Assembly: GCF_030445035.2 (NCBI RefSeq) | Contig: NC_080704.1 | Location: forward strand, 27,446,499 to 27,510,498 | DNA from: Dasypus novemcinctus | Lineage: Eukaryota > Chordata > Mammalia > Cingulata > Dasypodidae | DNA: 64,000 bases | Reading direction: 5' to 3' | Shown here: positions 32,798-44,622 of the stretch, piece after piece | How the letters are laid out: each line of letters opens with the position of its first letter | How positions within the stretch are numbered: the first letter of the stretch is position 1 | Notes under the pieces: model-generated | Seen by the model: the letters and a program-made list of their open reading frames with translations, nothing else | The model's database searches: none | Told to the model about the DNA's origin: nothing | Translations under genes and position numbers: made by a program

Positions 32798-34243
32798 ATG
32801 TGGGTGTTGTTACGGGCAGTTAGATATGCTACTGAAACGCAATTAAAAGCAGGAACTGAAGTAAGGAGATTGGAAGAGGTTTTAACTCTAGAAAAGGATT
32901 TTAGGTTAGCATGTTCCAACAACACTAAAGTATTTGCTAAAAAGGTACAAACCTGGGAAACGGACTTGGCCCAGTGGTTAGGGCGTCCGTCTACCACATG
33001 GGAGGTCCGCGGTTCAAACCCCGGGCCTCCTTGACCCGTGTGGAGCTGGCCCATGCGCAGTGCTGATGCGCGCAAGGAGTGCCATGCCACACAGGGGTGT
33101 CCCCCACGTAGGGGAGCCCCACGCGCAAGGAGTGCGCCCCGTAAGGAGAGCCGCCCAGCGTGAAAGAAAGTGCAGCCTGTCCAGGAATGGCGCCGCCCAC
33201 ACTTCCCGTGCCGCTGACGACAACAGACAGAAGCAGACAAAGAAACAGGATGCAGCAAACAGACACCGAGAACAGACAACCGGGGGAGGGGGGGAAATTA
33301 AATAAATAAATAAATCTTAAAAAAAAAAAAGGTACAAACCCAAAAGGGACAATTAGAAGTAATGGCATGTTAAGTTGTGAAAATGCATGGATGAAGGATG
33401 CCACACCAGCAGTTCCCAAGAGGAAAGGCTGGGATATGAAGTTGTGGGATCCCTGGGAGAGTGCAGAAGAGGGAGAATGGGAGGAGAAAATTGAAATTGA
33501 TGACAAACCTAAACAAGCAAGGATGTTACAAAAATGCAAGCAACCAGGGATCCTGATGACCCTCAGGAAGAGATCCCTGCTTCAGAAGCAAACAGCAATG
33601 AGGGAGTACACCACTGCAGAATTAGTAGAATTAACAAAAAAGTTTAAACAAAAGGGCCAAGAGAGCATAGCCTCATGGTTACTAAGATTATGGGATGTAG
33701 GGGGAGATAGCATTATGCTTTTAGGAGTGGAAGTGGCAAAAACAGCTGGCATAACTATACATCCCTCTTCGTCAGTGTCTTTACCAGACCTGGCAAAGAC
33801 CTGATGGCATTTGAAATTTATCACTGAGGCTGCATTTTAGCTGCAAAATTGACCTGGTCTAACAAGGGGGATTTGCTCTCCATAATAGGTAGATGGTCAT
33901 CTATGGAAGAATTACAGAATATAGTCAGACAACTAGGAATGAAGCATGCAGTATATGCTGAACACTTTTGTGGGCCTGATAATGAGCTGTTCATAGCTGG
34001 TATGAAGGATAAAATCCTCCAAACTGCACCTCCAGCCTGATGGGACATTAGTAGCTATTCTCAGCCCACTAGCTGGCCAGGCCATTCACTGGGTGGCACA
34101 GGCAATAGCAGACTTGTGTGAGACAGAAAGAATATGGTCAAAAGGGGTAAGGAAAGTAACCAAAGAGACCATAAGGAAGGGGCTCAGGGGCCTGTGTATG
34201 TAACTTGTAAACAATTATGGGCTGATTTAATTGCCACAGACAC
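32798..34243 (+). pseudogene. ERVL-like gag remnant
   Basis: Frame 32798-32950, interrupted by the SINE 32954-33325, continues past 33341; frame 33367-33804 (145 codons) and 33849-34040 (63 codons) follow. 'IASWLLRLWDVGGDS' matches in pattern the capsid region of ERVL gag, the family from which the mouse Fv1 restriction gene derives. Stops and frame changes between segments show decay. Continues to the solo LTR at 34244; reading resumes briefly at 34889. Class III ERV assignment is by motif resemblance only. Confidence 0.7.
32954..33325 (+). mobile_element. DAS-III-type SINE in ERV gag
   Basis: Perfect 15-bp duplication 'aaaaaggtacaaacc' (32939-32953, 33326-33340). A box 'tggcccagtgg' at 32967-32977, B box 'ggttcaaaccc' at 33011-33021. 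The tail is (TAAA)n then A-rich. Among the least decayed copies here. The 270- and 182-codon minus frames crossing it are artefacts of SINE plus ERV text. Confidence 0.95.
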
Positions 34244-34883
34244 TGTGGCGGTTTGAGATTATTTATGAATTCCAAAAAGAGAGATCATGTTTGTAAACTG
34301 GTCTGTTCCTCTGGCCGTGATACCCTTTGATTGTATTAGATTCAGCTGAGATGTCTGATTAAATTATGTTAAGATTAGGGCTCTGAGTCAACCATGTCAT
34401 TAGAGTGCGAATCAGTTTTGAGTCCCCACCCCCTTGGGGCGCTGATAAAACAGACTCTCACACGGAGGCAGATACACAGAGAAGAAGAACACAGAGGAAG
34501 AGAGACAGCTCATTAGACACAGCAGAGTCCCTGGGAAGAGAGATGAGCCTGATAGCCTATAGCTGACCTTGTGAAGAGACCAGAGCAGCAACAAACTCCA
34601 GGCAGAAAGATGAGCTTTATGCCAGCCTACAGCTGAGATGGGAAGAAGCTGGGACCACAGAGCCTTAAGAGAAAGAGGAAGGCTGAACCCTCACAGACAT
34701 TGCCCACCATCTTGCTTCAACATGTGACAACAGACTTTGGGCGAGAAAGTACCTCTTAAGGTACCTTGAGTTGGACTCTTTAGGGCCTTGTGACTGTAAG
34801 CGTCTACCCCAAATAAATACTCTTTATAAAAGCCAACAGATTTCTGATACTTTGCATCAGCACCCTTTTGGCTGATTAATACA
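34244..34883 (+). mobile_element. Solo LTR in the ERV (family A, copy 2)
   Basis: 640 bp, TGTGGCGG...AATACA, flanked by 'gacac' (34239-34243) and 'ggcac' (34884-34888). Plus-strand order: 'gattatttatgaattcc', R-like region with GA-rich repeats of 'agagatgagc', AATAAA at about 34815-34820 followed by 'ctctttataaaagcc', then the end. Same family as 18767-19411 and 40206-40717. Confidence 0.9.
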
Positions 34884-34888
34884 GGCAC

Positions 34889-35885
34889 CTCAATAAGAAA
34901 AAATAAACAACCTAATGCTATATTGGCAGGCCTCTGACAAAAGTTGTTTAAGGAAAAAAGATATCAGTCTCTGCCTACATCTAAATCTGTGCCACTGCTT
35001 ATCACTCCCACAGCACTCCCTGAGTCTGGTAGAAGGGGGTGGATACTCCCTACCCCTCAAAAACTAGGGGTGAGGCCCTGGTCACCTGCAAACACAGGCA
35101 ACAGCAGGCGTTTGGAGGCCTCATGTAGAGCTAGTTACCCGCTAGTCTCCTACAAACTGTTTGCATGTTACAGCCCTTATTGATACTGGAGCAGAGTACA
35201 TACTCATCTATGGGAATCCCTGAAGATTTAGTGGGCCCCTAAAGTGATAGGTGGGTTTGGGAGAAAAGTCATACAAGAAGTGCAAACTACCCTAACATTG
35301 CATATTGGGCACCTGACCCCTTGAAAGTATATTGGATATATTTTTGCCATTCTCGAATATATATTAAGGGTGGGTGTTTTACAAAACATAGACCTTACTA
35401 CCACCACCGGTGAATTTCACCTTCACATCTGCAAGGTGAAATCATTTATGTGGGGTGCTGCATGTTTGTCCCCAGTGCACTTTCCCTAGAAAGTCACCCA
35501 TAACAAACAACATTGCCTCCCAGGTGGACATGCTGAAAGCAGTGACACATTACAAGAACTAGCCAGAGTGGGGTTCATAGACTAGCACAGAGCCCATTTA
35601 ATAGCTCTGTGTGACTGGTGAAAAAACTTGATGGTAGTTGGAGAATGACAGTTGATTATTGAGAATTGAATAAGGTTGTTCCTCCTGTTTACGCCTCAGT
35701 GCCAACTTTTGCAATGCTTCTCAAAAACTTATCAGTCCAGTCAGGAGAATTCCACTAGGTATTAGACTGTTGCTCTAATTTACAGACAGCCTCCTCTTTA
35801 AATTAATAGAAGATGGGACAAAAATCACACTCATGTTATGACTTAGTACACAGGCTACTTTATATAATGTCCAAGGGAATTTTAA
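34889..35885 (+). pseudogene. ERVL-like protease and RT remnant
   Basis: 'LIDTGAEY' with the retroviral aspartic protease DTGA active-site motif at 35182-35193. Further on, a 'TVDY.ELNK' reading at about 35646-35670 is the start of a retroviral RT, with a TGA stop replacing the arginine codon. Text becomes unreadable and ends at L1 sequence near 35885. No integrase, env or 3' LTR was seen, so the provirus is 3'-truncated in this window. Confidence 0.75.
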
Positions 35886-37077
35886 TACTCATTTCAAGAA
35901 GAATTAACACCAATCCTGCTCAAACTCTTCTGTAATATTGAAGAGAAGGGAATACTCCCTAACTCGTTCTATGAGGCCAACGTCACCCTGATACCAAATC
36001 CAGGTAAAGACACCACAAGAAAAGAAAATTACAGACCAATATCTCTTATAAACTTTGATGCAAAAATCTAAAAAACATATTAGCAAACTGAATCCAACAG
36101 CACATTAAAAGAATTGTACACCATAATCAAGTGGGATTTATCCCAGGTATGCGAGAGTGGTTCAACATAAGAAAGTAAATTAATGCAACACATCACATTA
36201 ACAGAATGAAGGAAAAAAAACCATGACCATCTCAATTGATGCAGAAAAGGCATTTGTCAAAATATAGCACTTCTTTTTTTTTTTTGCTTTTTTTTCTTTC
36301 TTAATTCTACAGAACTCCTTCTTGATAAAAACATGTAGAAAAACAGGGATAGAAGGAAGCTTCCTTAATATGATAAAAGGCATATATGAAAAACCCACAG
36401 TGAACACTATACTTAATGGTGAAAGACTGAAAGTTTTCCCTCTAGATCAGGAGCAAAACAAGGATGCCCACTTTCACTACTACTATTCAACATTGTATGG
36501 AGTTCTAACCAGAGCAATTAGGCAAGAAAAAGAAATAGAAGGCATCCAAATTGGAAAGGAAGAAGTAAAACTTTCCCTATCTGCAGATGACACAATCCTA
36601 CATACAGAAAATCCTGAAAAATCCATAACAAAGCTACTAGAGGTAATAAATGTATTAGCAAAATGGTGGTACACAAGATCAACACCCCAGAACAAGCAGT
36701 TTCTTTACACTAGTAATGAACAATCAGAAGAAGAAAGCAAGAAAAAAATTCCATTTACAATAACAACTAAAAGAATCAAATAGCTAGAAATAAATCTAAC
36801 CAAGGATGTAAAGGAATTGTACACGAAAAATCACACAACATTGCTAAAAGAAATCAAAGAAGGTCTAAATAAATGGAAGGAGATTCCATGCCCATGGATT
36901 GGAAGTGTAAATATTGTTATTATTATATAAGTGTCAATACTACCCAAGCAATTTACAGATTCAATATAATGCTAATCAAACTTCTAACAACTTTCTTTGC
37001 AGAAATGGAAAAGCCAATCATCAGGTTTATGTGGAAGGGTAAGGGTCCCCAAATAGCCAAAGCCACCTTCAAATAGA
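35886..37077 (+). pseudogene. L1 ORF2 RT remnant
   Basis: Begins 'catttcaagaagaattaac', an ORF2 block before the RT palm. Frame 36322-36783 covers 'KTCRKTGIEGSFLNMIKG' to 'LSLSADDTILHTENP', where SADD replaces the FADD catalytic motif (about 36585). A T-rich insertion at 36268-36312 splits the 'AEKAF' block from it. Ends abruptly at 37077. May be the continuation of 30430-32150 with a deletion, or a separate L1. Confidence 0.85.
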
Positions 37078-37790
37078 ATTAAGTTGGATGGACACTTAGG
37101 TTGCTTCTACCTTTTGGCAATTGTGATTAATGGCACTATGAACATTGGTATGTAAATATATATTCCAGTCCCTGATTTTGATTCTTTGAGCACATACCTA
37201 GTAGTGGGATTGCTGGGTCATATGATAGTTCTATACTTAGCTTTTAGAGGAACCATCAAACTATCTCCCACAGTGGTTGCAACATTTTACATTGCCACCA
37301 GCAATGACTGAGGGTCCTGATTTCTTCACATGCTTTCCAACACTAGTTATTTTCCATTTTGTTAATAGCAGCCATTCCAATGGGTATGAAATGGTGTCTT
37401 ACTGTGGCTTTGATTTACATTTCTTTGATGGCTAAAGATGTTGTGTATTTTTTCATATGCTTTCTGGCCATTTGAATATCTTCTTTGGGGAGATGTCTAT
37501 TCAAGTCTTTTTGCCCATTTTTTAATTGGGTTGTTTGTCTTTTTATGTTAAGTTGAAGGATTTCTTTACATATTCTCGATATTAAACCTTTTTCAAATAT
37601 TTGGTTTCCAAATATTTTCTCCCATTTTGTCGGTTGTCATTTTACTTTCATGACAAAGTCCTTTGAGGACTTTAATTTTGATGAGGTCCTATTTGCCTAA
37701 TTATCCTTTTCTTGTTTGTGTTTTGGGTGTAAAATATAAGAAACCACTGCTAAAACAAGGTCCTAAATATGCAATGATATGATTTTGAAC
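37078..37790 (-). pseudogene. L1 ORF2 C-terminal fragment, antisense
   Basis: Minus-strand ORF2 C-terminal text: 'ggttgcttctaccttttggc' and 'catttgaatatcttctttgg' are standard antisense ORF2 blocks. Directly abuts the plus-strand L1 at 37077; neither tail nor 3' UTR is present, so the junction is a rearrangement or nested truncation. Confidence 0.85.
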
Positions 37791-37839
37791 CATTGCTGTA
37801 TCAAAGTGCGATTCACAGTAGGAGCTGCATCCTGGCTCT

Positions 37840-38015
37840 TAAATAAGTTACTTAACCTCCCTGGGCTTCAGTTTTCTCATTTGCAAAATGAGGATAATAA
37901 GAACTCCTGTCTAATAGGGTTGTTGGAGAAGAAAATGACTCAATATATATAAAGCCCTTAGAACAGAGCCAGCCACATGCTGTGTGCTAAGTATTTGTTA
38001 GCTATTATTGTGAAA
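37840..38015 (+). repeat. MIR SINE
   Basis: Core text 'cttcagttttctcatttgc', 'aaaatgaggataataa', 'gggttgttggagaagaaaatga' is the MIR consensus with substitutions. Ancient and immobile. Confidence 0.9.
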
Positions 38016-38139
38016 GATCATTTGGCAGCATGTGTGTATCTTTGGTTATATTTTTTTCCTTCAAAATTCCAGCTGTTGCTCCATTTTCTTCTGAAAGCTA
38101 ATTTTGCAGAGCTTCTCTGAAACCCAACTGACAGTGTTT

Positions 38140-38925
38140 CCTCATAGCATCATGGTTAAGAGCTCTGGAGTTTGAGGACCTTGGATTGAATCCTGGCTGT
38201 CCCCTTACTAGATGTGTGACCTTGAGCACGTTACTTGACCTCTCTAGTCCTTATGCCGTCATCTGTAAAATGGGGCAATTAATAGAACTGTCCTGGAGTG
38301 AATCCTTTGCATTTCTTTGGCAAATCATCCTTCCTCCCTTTTATTTGGCCTTTTATTTTTATTTATATATTTATTTGTTTGTTTATTTTTAGGGTTCAGA
38401 GATTGAACCCGGGACCTCATAAGTGGAAAGCAGGAGCTCAACCGCTTGAGCTACATCTGTTCCCTTGGCCTTTTATTATTTTCCCCTCCAACCATATAAT
38501 TCCGGTGGGACTTGCAATCATAATATCCTCAGCCCCTGGCTAATTATTGATCTTACTCCTTACTCTTGGCCACTGTGATGGATCCAAGGCTGAGCAGAGA
38601 ACACAGAGACAACCAGGTGTTTGTATGCCAAGACCAGAAGAGAGGCTCTTTCTCGCTTTCTTCTGGGGTAACTGAGCTGGGATGATGTGAGAGCAGAGGA
38701 GGAAGCCTGTCTGCAGAGGAGAGGCTCAGGCTACCACACAGGATGAAGCAGCAGAGGCAGCTGGAGAGCAAACGGAGCCCGGCAAAATCATCTGAGTTCC
38801 TGAATCCAGGCACTTTAAAGGCCAGCACAACCACTTTATTGGGATGGTATGAGGTTTAAATGAGAGAATTCATGTTAAGAACCAAGTAGCATGCCAAACA
38901 CAAGGTAAGCCATTAATAAATGATT
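38140..38925 (+). repeat. MIR SINE, interrupted
   Basis: Head and core at 38140-38300 ('tggattgaatcctggctgt', 'catctgtaaaatggggcaat') and a MIR-like tail at about 38835-38925 ('taagccattaataaatgatt'). The interval 38301-38834 holds a SINE (38358-38464) and unassigned sequence, so either one MIR was split or two fragments lie near each other. Confidence 0.7.
38358..38464 (-). mobile_element. Short single-headed DAS-type SINE
   Basis: Flanked by perfect 13-bp duplication 'ttggccttttatt' (38345-38357, 38465-38477). Contains 'gattgaacccggga' (B box reverse) and 'gagctacatctgttccc' head end; tail is TTTA-rich. Only about 107 bp long. Confidence 0.95.
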
Positions 38926-38944
38926 TGTTTTCTTCTGTCATAAT

Positions 38945-39135
38945 GATTGCCGGATTTTTTTCCATGTCGTTAAAATCGTTGTCAAATATGTCTGTGTGTA
39001 GGTAGTTAATTTTCCCTGAAACACGATGAGCTCGTTCGGTGTGCAGATAAAGATCTTTCTTCAGCTTAGGAAAATATTTTTCTAAAATATCTTTCATTAC
39101 TGCATGTCTTTTATTTGTTCTGTTCTCAGCTGGGA
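38945..39135 (-). pseudogene. Fragment of L1/HAL1 ORF1
   Basis: The minus frame 38870-39142 includes 'KDILEKYFPKLKKDLYLHTE' and 'RAHRVSGKIN', which fit the RNA-binding middle of L1 or HAL1 ORF1. An isolated fragment without neighbours. Confidence 0.7.
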
Positions 39136-39139
39136 ACAC

Positions 39140-40200
39140 CAAGTCGGTGTATATTGGGCTTCATTCTCTGTTCTCCTCATCTATCATCTCTCTCATAATT
39201 GTATGTCTCCTGAATGTTGGAGTTCCTCAGGGCTGGGACTTGGGTGATAGTATTAATCCTACGTCCTGGGCCATAAAAGGCACAGGGGGAGGGGGGGGAT
39301 TTAAGCCTCTGGCTGCCGCGAGGCCAGCCCCTTTATCCTGGTCACCTTCTGGAATGGGTCTCTGCCATTTCCCAGTCCCAGCCGCCTCTCTGGCAGCCAT
39401 GCTGGCAGGCACACGTAATACGTGCCTTATCAGTTACACAGATGTTACAGTCAGCAGCTCTGCACGATCCCAGAAACTTCTGCTGCTCAGACCAGCGGCA
39501 TTGACATCACTTGGGAGCTTGTGGGCAATGCAGTATCTCACGTCCCATCATTCATTTCCCTGTAATTTTTTTCCCCTTCAATATGATGTTATCATAAAGT
39601 GGGGGCCCCTTTGCCAGGTATTTTGGGTCCACAACTCAGACTTTATTGAAGCTTAATTTTACTCAGTTAGAATCCTGCTGTCTTTGACTTGTCTCATTTT
39701 TCTGAGATTTACAAAACTTTCCACAGTTCAGCCAGCTGCTTTTAATTTTGTTCTCAATATGAGGCATTTGTTTCTGTTTGTTTGGTGTCTGTATGCAAAA
39801 AAAAAAAAACAAAACAAAAAAACAAAAAAGTTTGAGGTTCATTCAAAAACAGGGTAGAATTCAAATTTGTTCCATATGATATTTTGTGACTAGGAATTCT
39901 TAAGTTCTATAATTGGTGAGTATATATTTTCCTTAAGTTGTAATGTCAAATTACTTCTTTTAGCATATTTATTTTTTAATGTGTTTGGGGGTGAAAAAGT
40001 CATTATTTTATTAAAAAAGGAGTCATTGTTCAAAATGTGGTATAATTTTCAAGAGCTACTTTGGAAAATGTTGTTAATTGAAGGGTCATTATGTAATGTG
40101 GTTATGTATTATATTATATACTCAAAATGTGGTTTGTTGAGAGATGCCAGCCAATGAACTCTGTTACTCATCTGTGACAAGATAAATTGAGAGTGTTTAG
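39140..40200. other. No gene recognised
   Basis: Includes a 169-codon frame (39147-39656) with no domain and low-complexity G/A/P stretches, a MER5-like snippet near 39480-39530 ('gcattgacatcacttgggag') and an A-rich run 39798-39829. Nothing supports a real exon. Confidence 0.5.
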
Positions 40201-40205
40201 AAACT

Positions 40206-40717
40206 TGTATTAGTCAGTCAAAGGGGTGCTGATGCAAAATACCAGAAGCCTGCTGGCTTTTATAAAGGGTATTTTTGGGGGTAGGATCTTACAGATACCA
40301 GGCTATAAAGCATAAATTACTTCCCTCAACAAAAGTCTTTTTCCACGTGTTGGAGCAAGATGGCTGGCAATGTCTGCCAGGGTTCAGGCTTCCTGGGTTC
40401 CTCCCTTTCAGGATCTTGCTTCTCTCTGGGTTCAGGGTTCCTTTCTTCCCAGGGCTTGCTTCTTCCTGGGCTCAGAGTTCCTCTCTTCCTGGGGCTGGCT
40501 TCTCTTTCCTCTGTGAGCTTACTTCCCAGGGCTCCAGCTTAAGGCTTCAGCATCAAACTCCAACATCAAAAACCCTTAACTCTGTCCTTTGCCATGCCCT
40601 AATGACATGGCCCAATCAAAGCCCTAATCATAACTCAATCATGCCCAGGTACAGACCAGATTACAAACATAATCCAATATCTATTTTTGGAATTCATAAT
40701 CATATCAAACTGATACA
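40206..40717 (-). mobile_element. Solo LTR (family A, copy 3)
   Basis: 512 bp, TGTATTAG...TGATACA, perfect 5-bp duplication 'aaact' (40201-40205, 40718-40722). The middle holds imperfect repeats of 'cttcctgggctcagagttcc' type absent or different in the other copies. The 191-codon frame at 40275 is LTR sequence. Confidence 0.95.
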
Positions 40718-40786
40718 AAACTTCTGTAACTTTCACAGAGTGATTTTATGTTTGATGACTCTGATAGCAAAAAATTCGGACTTGCA

Positions 40787-41514
40787 CATTATGCCAAGTG
40801 AAATAAACCAGACACAAAAAGACAACTATTGCATGGTCTCAGTAATATGAACTAATTATGAAGAATAAGCACATGGAGTTAGAACCTAGACAATAGGTTA
40901 CTAGGAGACAAGAGGAGGGCTGAGAAGGTGTACTGATGCTTAATGTATGTAGAAGTTTTAATTAACTTGACTGTAAAAGTGTGGAAATGGGTAGAGTCGA
41001 TGATAACATAGTGAGTAGCAGCTGGTTTATAAATGGGATTATGATTGAAAAAAGCATAGTCTAGGGATGTAAATGTCAATTGAAAGCTAGAGAATAATCT
41101 AGGGACTGAATAACACAGTGAACCTAGAGGTGGAAGAGAATTGTGGCTAATAGTACAAATGCAAGAATGTCCTTCTGTGAACTAGAACGGATGCAAGTTA
41201 CTATTGCAGGGTAGTGGGAATGTGGAGAAGCATGGGGAAAACACAAGCTTCTAATGGAACCTATGGACTAGGTTAACAGCAATACTGTAATATTCTTGCA
41301 CCAATGCCAAAGATGTACTGTGTTGATAATGGGGGGAAATATGTCAAATGTGTGCTGTGGACCATAGTTAATGGTAATAGTCTGATTATCTTATACTCTG
41401 TAACAAGCGTGCCACAGCTGTGTAGTGTGTTGGTGAAGGGGTGTTATATGGGAATTCCATACTCTGCATGATTGTTCTGTAAGTTCACAACTTCTGTAAT
41501 AAAAATCTATTTTT
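40787..41514 (+). mobile_element. 5'-truncated L1 3' UTR
   Basis: Flanked by 'aaaattcggacttgca' and 'aaaattccgtcttgca' (15 of 16). Starts 'cattatgccaagtgaaataa', the end of L1 ORF2/3' UTR, and ends with 'taataaaaatctattttt'. This is the 3' UTR type seen antisense at 7770-8300 and 21480-22130. Confidence 0.9.
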
Positions 41515-41599
41515 AAAAATTCCGTCTTGCATTTTATGTGTCAATTTTTAATTTCATTTGTCTAGTAATTTATTTTTATAATATTTTACCACATTTTCA

Positions 41600-43180
41600 G
41601 TGTGCAATAGATTGGAAAAAGAAAATCTGGTCCTTCGCCTAAGGTAGTTTGAGCAGCATTGATATAGAGCACATTTCCTGGCTTCAAGCAACAAAATGTG
41701 ATATAAATAATATAATGAAAGCACAACTTTCCCCTACCCACAGTAGGGAAATTTAAAAAACATCTAAATAATTATTGGGTTAAAGAAGAAACCAAAATGA
41801 AAATTACAAAATATTTAGAACTGGACAGCAACAAAGCAACCTGTCAAATCTTGTGTGATATAGTGATATTTAGAGGAAAATTAAAGATTTCAATGCATAT
41901 ATTAGACAAGAAAAATATCAACAATTAAGGAGTTAATTATTCAGAAAAGGAAGGTATAAGTTAGGGTGCAGGCTAAGTAACCTTTTCAGTGAGACCCCAC
42001 GGCATAGAAACTTAAAATTAAATACGATAGAACTCTATTTTCCTCCCACAAAACAGTTCTACAGTAGGTAGATGGTCCAGGGTTGGTACACAGCATACAT
42101 TAATTTTTCATTTGCATGTCCAAAGCACCTACATTAGGTTGTCATCACCTCCCGGTAATCAGAAAGTGAAAAAGAGCCCAAACGTGTGCACATACAATTG
42201 TTTGAAATGCAGAACACTGACTCACCACCTCTTTCCCATTCCATTGGTCAGAACTTGGCCATATGGTGGCAAGTAGTGACAAAAGGAACCAAGAAATGTG
42301 TTTTTTAGCTGCAAAGCCATGTGTCCAATTAAACTTATTTTACTGGGGAACAGATGTGGCTCAAGCAATTGAGCGCCTGCTTCTCACATGGGAGGTCCTG
42401 GGTTTGGTATCCAGTACCTCCTAAATCCAAAAACAAACATCAAGCAAACAAATGAAAAAACCAACTCAGAGGAGCTGACATGGCTCAGTGGTTGAGCTCC
42501 AACTTCCCACATACGAGGTCCTCGGTTCAATTTCCAGCCCCAGTACCTCAAAACAAAACAATAAAAAAATTTATATTACTAAAAAGTAAGGGGGGTAAGA
42601 TGTTGGGTAATTTGCAGTCTGCTATAAAAAGCATATTAATAAACTCAGAAAATTGAAGGAAGAAAATATGTATAAAAGCAAAATGCTATAAATAAAGAAA
42701 AATAAATGATTAACAAAACCAAAAGTTAATTAATTGAAAAGAATTTAAAAAATAGGGCAATTACTTGCAAGACTGGGAAAAATAGATGTCATAATTGACA
42801 ATGGTAGTAATGAAAAGGGGGCATGATGATAGAAATGGTAAAGATTCAGAAACTCACAGGAGAATATTATGAACCACTTTATATAAATACATTTGAAAAG
42901 GCACAATGATATAGTCAATGTTCTAGAAAAATAAAAATTTCCTAAATGAATTCAAGAGGAAATAGAAATCAGACCCATAATCATTAATGAATTGATACAA
43001 TAGTAAAGAGATCTAATCCCTTAAAATGCACACAAAAAATTCAGTCAGGCTCAGAGAGTTTTATAGGAGGGCTTTATCCAGCCTACAAAAGAACAAACAG
43101 TTCTTAACAATTTGAATAATAGTAACAATAATAATACTAAAAGAGAATGTTACACAATTTATTTAGACGCTAATTTAATC
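41600..43180 (+). repeat. Ancient L1M ORF2 pieces with an unassigned insert
   Basis: 41700-41940 and 42590-43180 translate in broken frames to an old L1 ORF2. 41945-42334 is different, perhaps an old DNA transposon or LTR that I cannot name. 42345-42570 is a SINE listed separately. No intact frame. Confidence 0.6.
42345..42570 (+). mobile_element. DAS-type SINE, two tandem heads
   Basis: Flanked by 'ttattttact' (42335-42344) and 'ttatattact' (42571-42580). Head 1 'tggctcaagcaattgagcg' with 'gggtttggtatcc'; head 2 'tggctcagtggttgagctcc' with 'ggttcaatttcc'. A short A-rich spacer lies between. Confidence 0.85.
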
Positions 43181-43935
43181 TTTCTGTGGGGTTGGTAGTA
43201 ATGTCCCTGTCATTTTTTATTTTATTTATTTGCATCTTCTCTCTTTTCACTTTGTTAGTTTAGCTAAGTGTTTGGAAATTTTATTGATCTTCTTGAAGAA
43301 CCAACTCTTTTTTTCAAAGAACCAACTTTTGGTTTTGTGGATTTTCTCTAATTTTTTTTTGTTCTCAATTTCACTTATTTCTGCTCTAATCTTTGTTATT
43401 TCTTTCCTTCTGCTTCCTTTGAGGTTAGTTTGCTCCTTTTTCCTAGTTTCTCCAGGTGTGCAGTTAGGTCTTTGATTTTAGCTATTTATTCCTTTTTAAT
43501 GTAGGCATTTGGGACTACAAATTTCCCTCTTGACACTGCCTTTGCTGCATCCATATGTTTTTATATATTGTAGTCTCGTTTTCATTCATCTTGAGGTAGT
43601 TACTGATTTCTCTTGCAATTTCTTCTTTGACCCACTGATTACTTAAGAGTGCGTTGTTTAACCTCCATATATTTGTGAATTTTTCAGTTCTCTACCTACT
43701 ATTGATTTCCAACTTCATTCCATTATGATCAGAGAAAGTGCTTTGTATAATTTCAATCTTTATACATTTATTGAGACTTGTTTCGTGATCCAACATGTAG
43801 TCTGTCCTGGAGAATGATCCATGAGCACTTGAGGGGAATGTATATACTGCTCTTCTGGGGCACAATGTTCTGTATGTCCTTATTGGCCCCCTGTCTAAAT
43901 GTTCTATCTATTGATGAGAGAGGTGGGTCTTTTTT

Positions 43936-44204
43936 CTCTCTTTATGTTTTTTCAAATGTTACCTTCAAAAAATATAAGAAGTCCCCATATACCCCCTACC
44001 CCCCTCACTCCACTCCTCCTACAACAATCTCTTTCATCATCATGGGACAGTCATTACATTTGGTGAATACATTTTGGAGCACTGCTGCACCACACGGATA
44101 ATGGTTTACATTGTAGTTTATATTCTCCCCCAGTCCACCCAGTGGGCCATGGCAGGACATACAACGTCCAGCTTCTGTCCCTACAGTACCACCCAGGAGT
44201 CTAT
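43936..44204 (-). mobile_element. Diverged relative of the 2.5-kb retroposon 3' end
   Basis: Reads like 9370-9620 with many differences ('gaagtccccatatacccc', 'catcatcatgggacagtc', 'ccacccagtgggccatgg', 'agtaccacccaggag'). Represents an older subfamily, similar to 5786-6127. No clear flanking duplication. Confidence 0.75.
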
Positions 44205-44540
44205 TGTAGCGGTGTCTATTTCTCCCTTCAATTTTGCTCGTATTTACCTCATGTATTTTGGAGCATCCTGGTTTGGTGCATAAATATTTATGACTGTGTT
44301 TCTTCTTGGTGGGTTGCCCCTTTAATTAATATATAGTGTCCTTCTTTGTCTCTTATAACATTTTTGCATTTAAAGTCTATTTGGCTGATATCAGTTTGGC
44401 TACCCCAGCTCTTTTTCAGTTACTGTTTGCATGCAATATCTTTTTCCAAACTTTTACTTTCAATTTATTTGTGTCCTTGGGTCTAACGTGAGTCTTTTGT
44501 AGACAGCACATAGATGGACCATAGTTGTTGTGCTTTTTTT

Positions 44541-44622
44541 AAAAAGAAGTACCAAGGATTGAACCCAGGACCTCATACATGGGAAGCAGGTGTTTAACCA
44601 CAGAGCTACATCTGCTCCTCTG
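44541..44622 (-). mobile_element. Short DAS-type SINE head
   Basis: Contains 'ggattgaacccaggacctca' (B box reverse) and 'gagctacatctgctcc' (head end). About 80 bp, inserted in the L1 endonuclease region. Confidence 0.85.

Noticed and set aside
32467-33279. 270-codon minus frame
   Set aside because: Runs through a plus-strand SINE and ERV sequence in antisense. The same 'GRPNHWAK' reading appears in every SINE copy.
33367-33804. Domesticated gag gene
   Set aside because: Flanking gag segments are broken by stops, a SINE and an LTR, and no promoter or intact start is seen; kept only as a low-interest finding.
34244-34883. DNA transposon with terminal inverted repeats
   Set aside because: The ends look weakly inverted (TGT.../...ACA), but the 5-bp duplications, TG...CA ends and internal AATAAA near the 3' end fit an LTR better.
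39147-39656. 169-codon frame as a new gene
   Set aside because: No domain, hydrophobic and G-rich low-complexity segments, overlaps a MER5-like snippet, no splice or promoter context.
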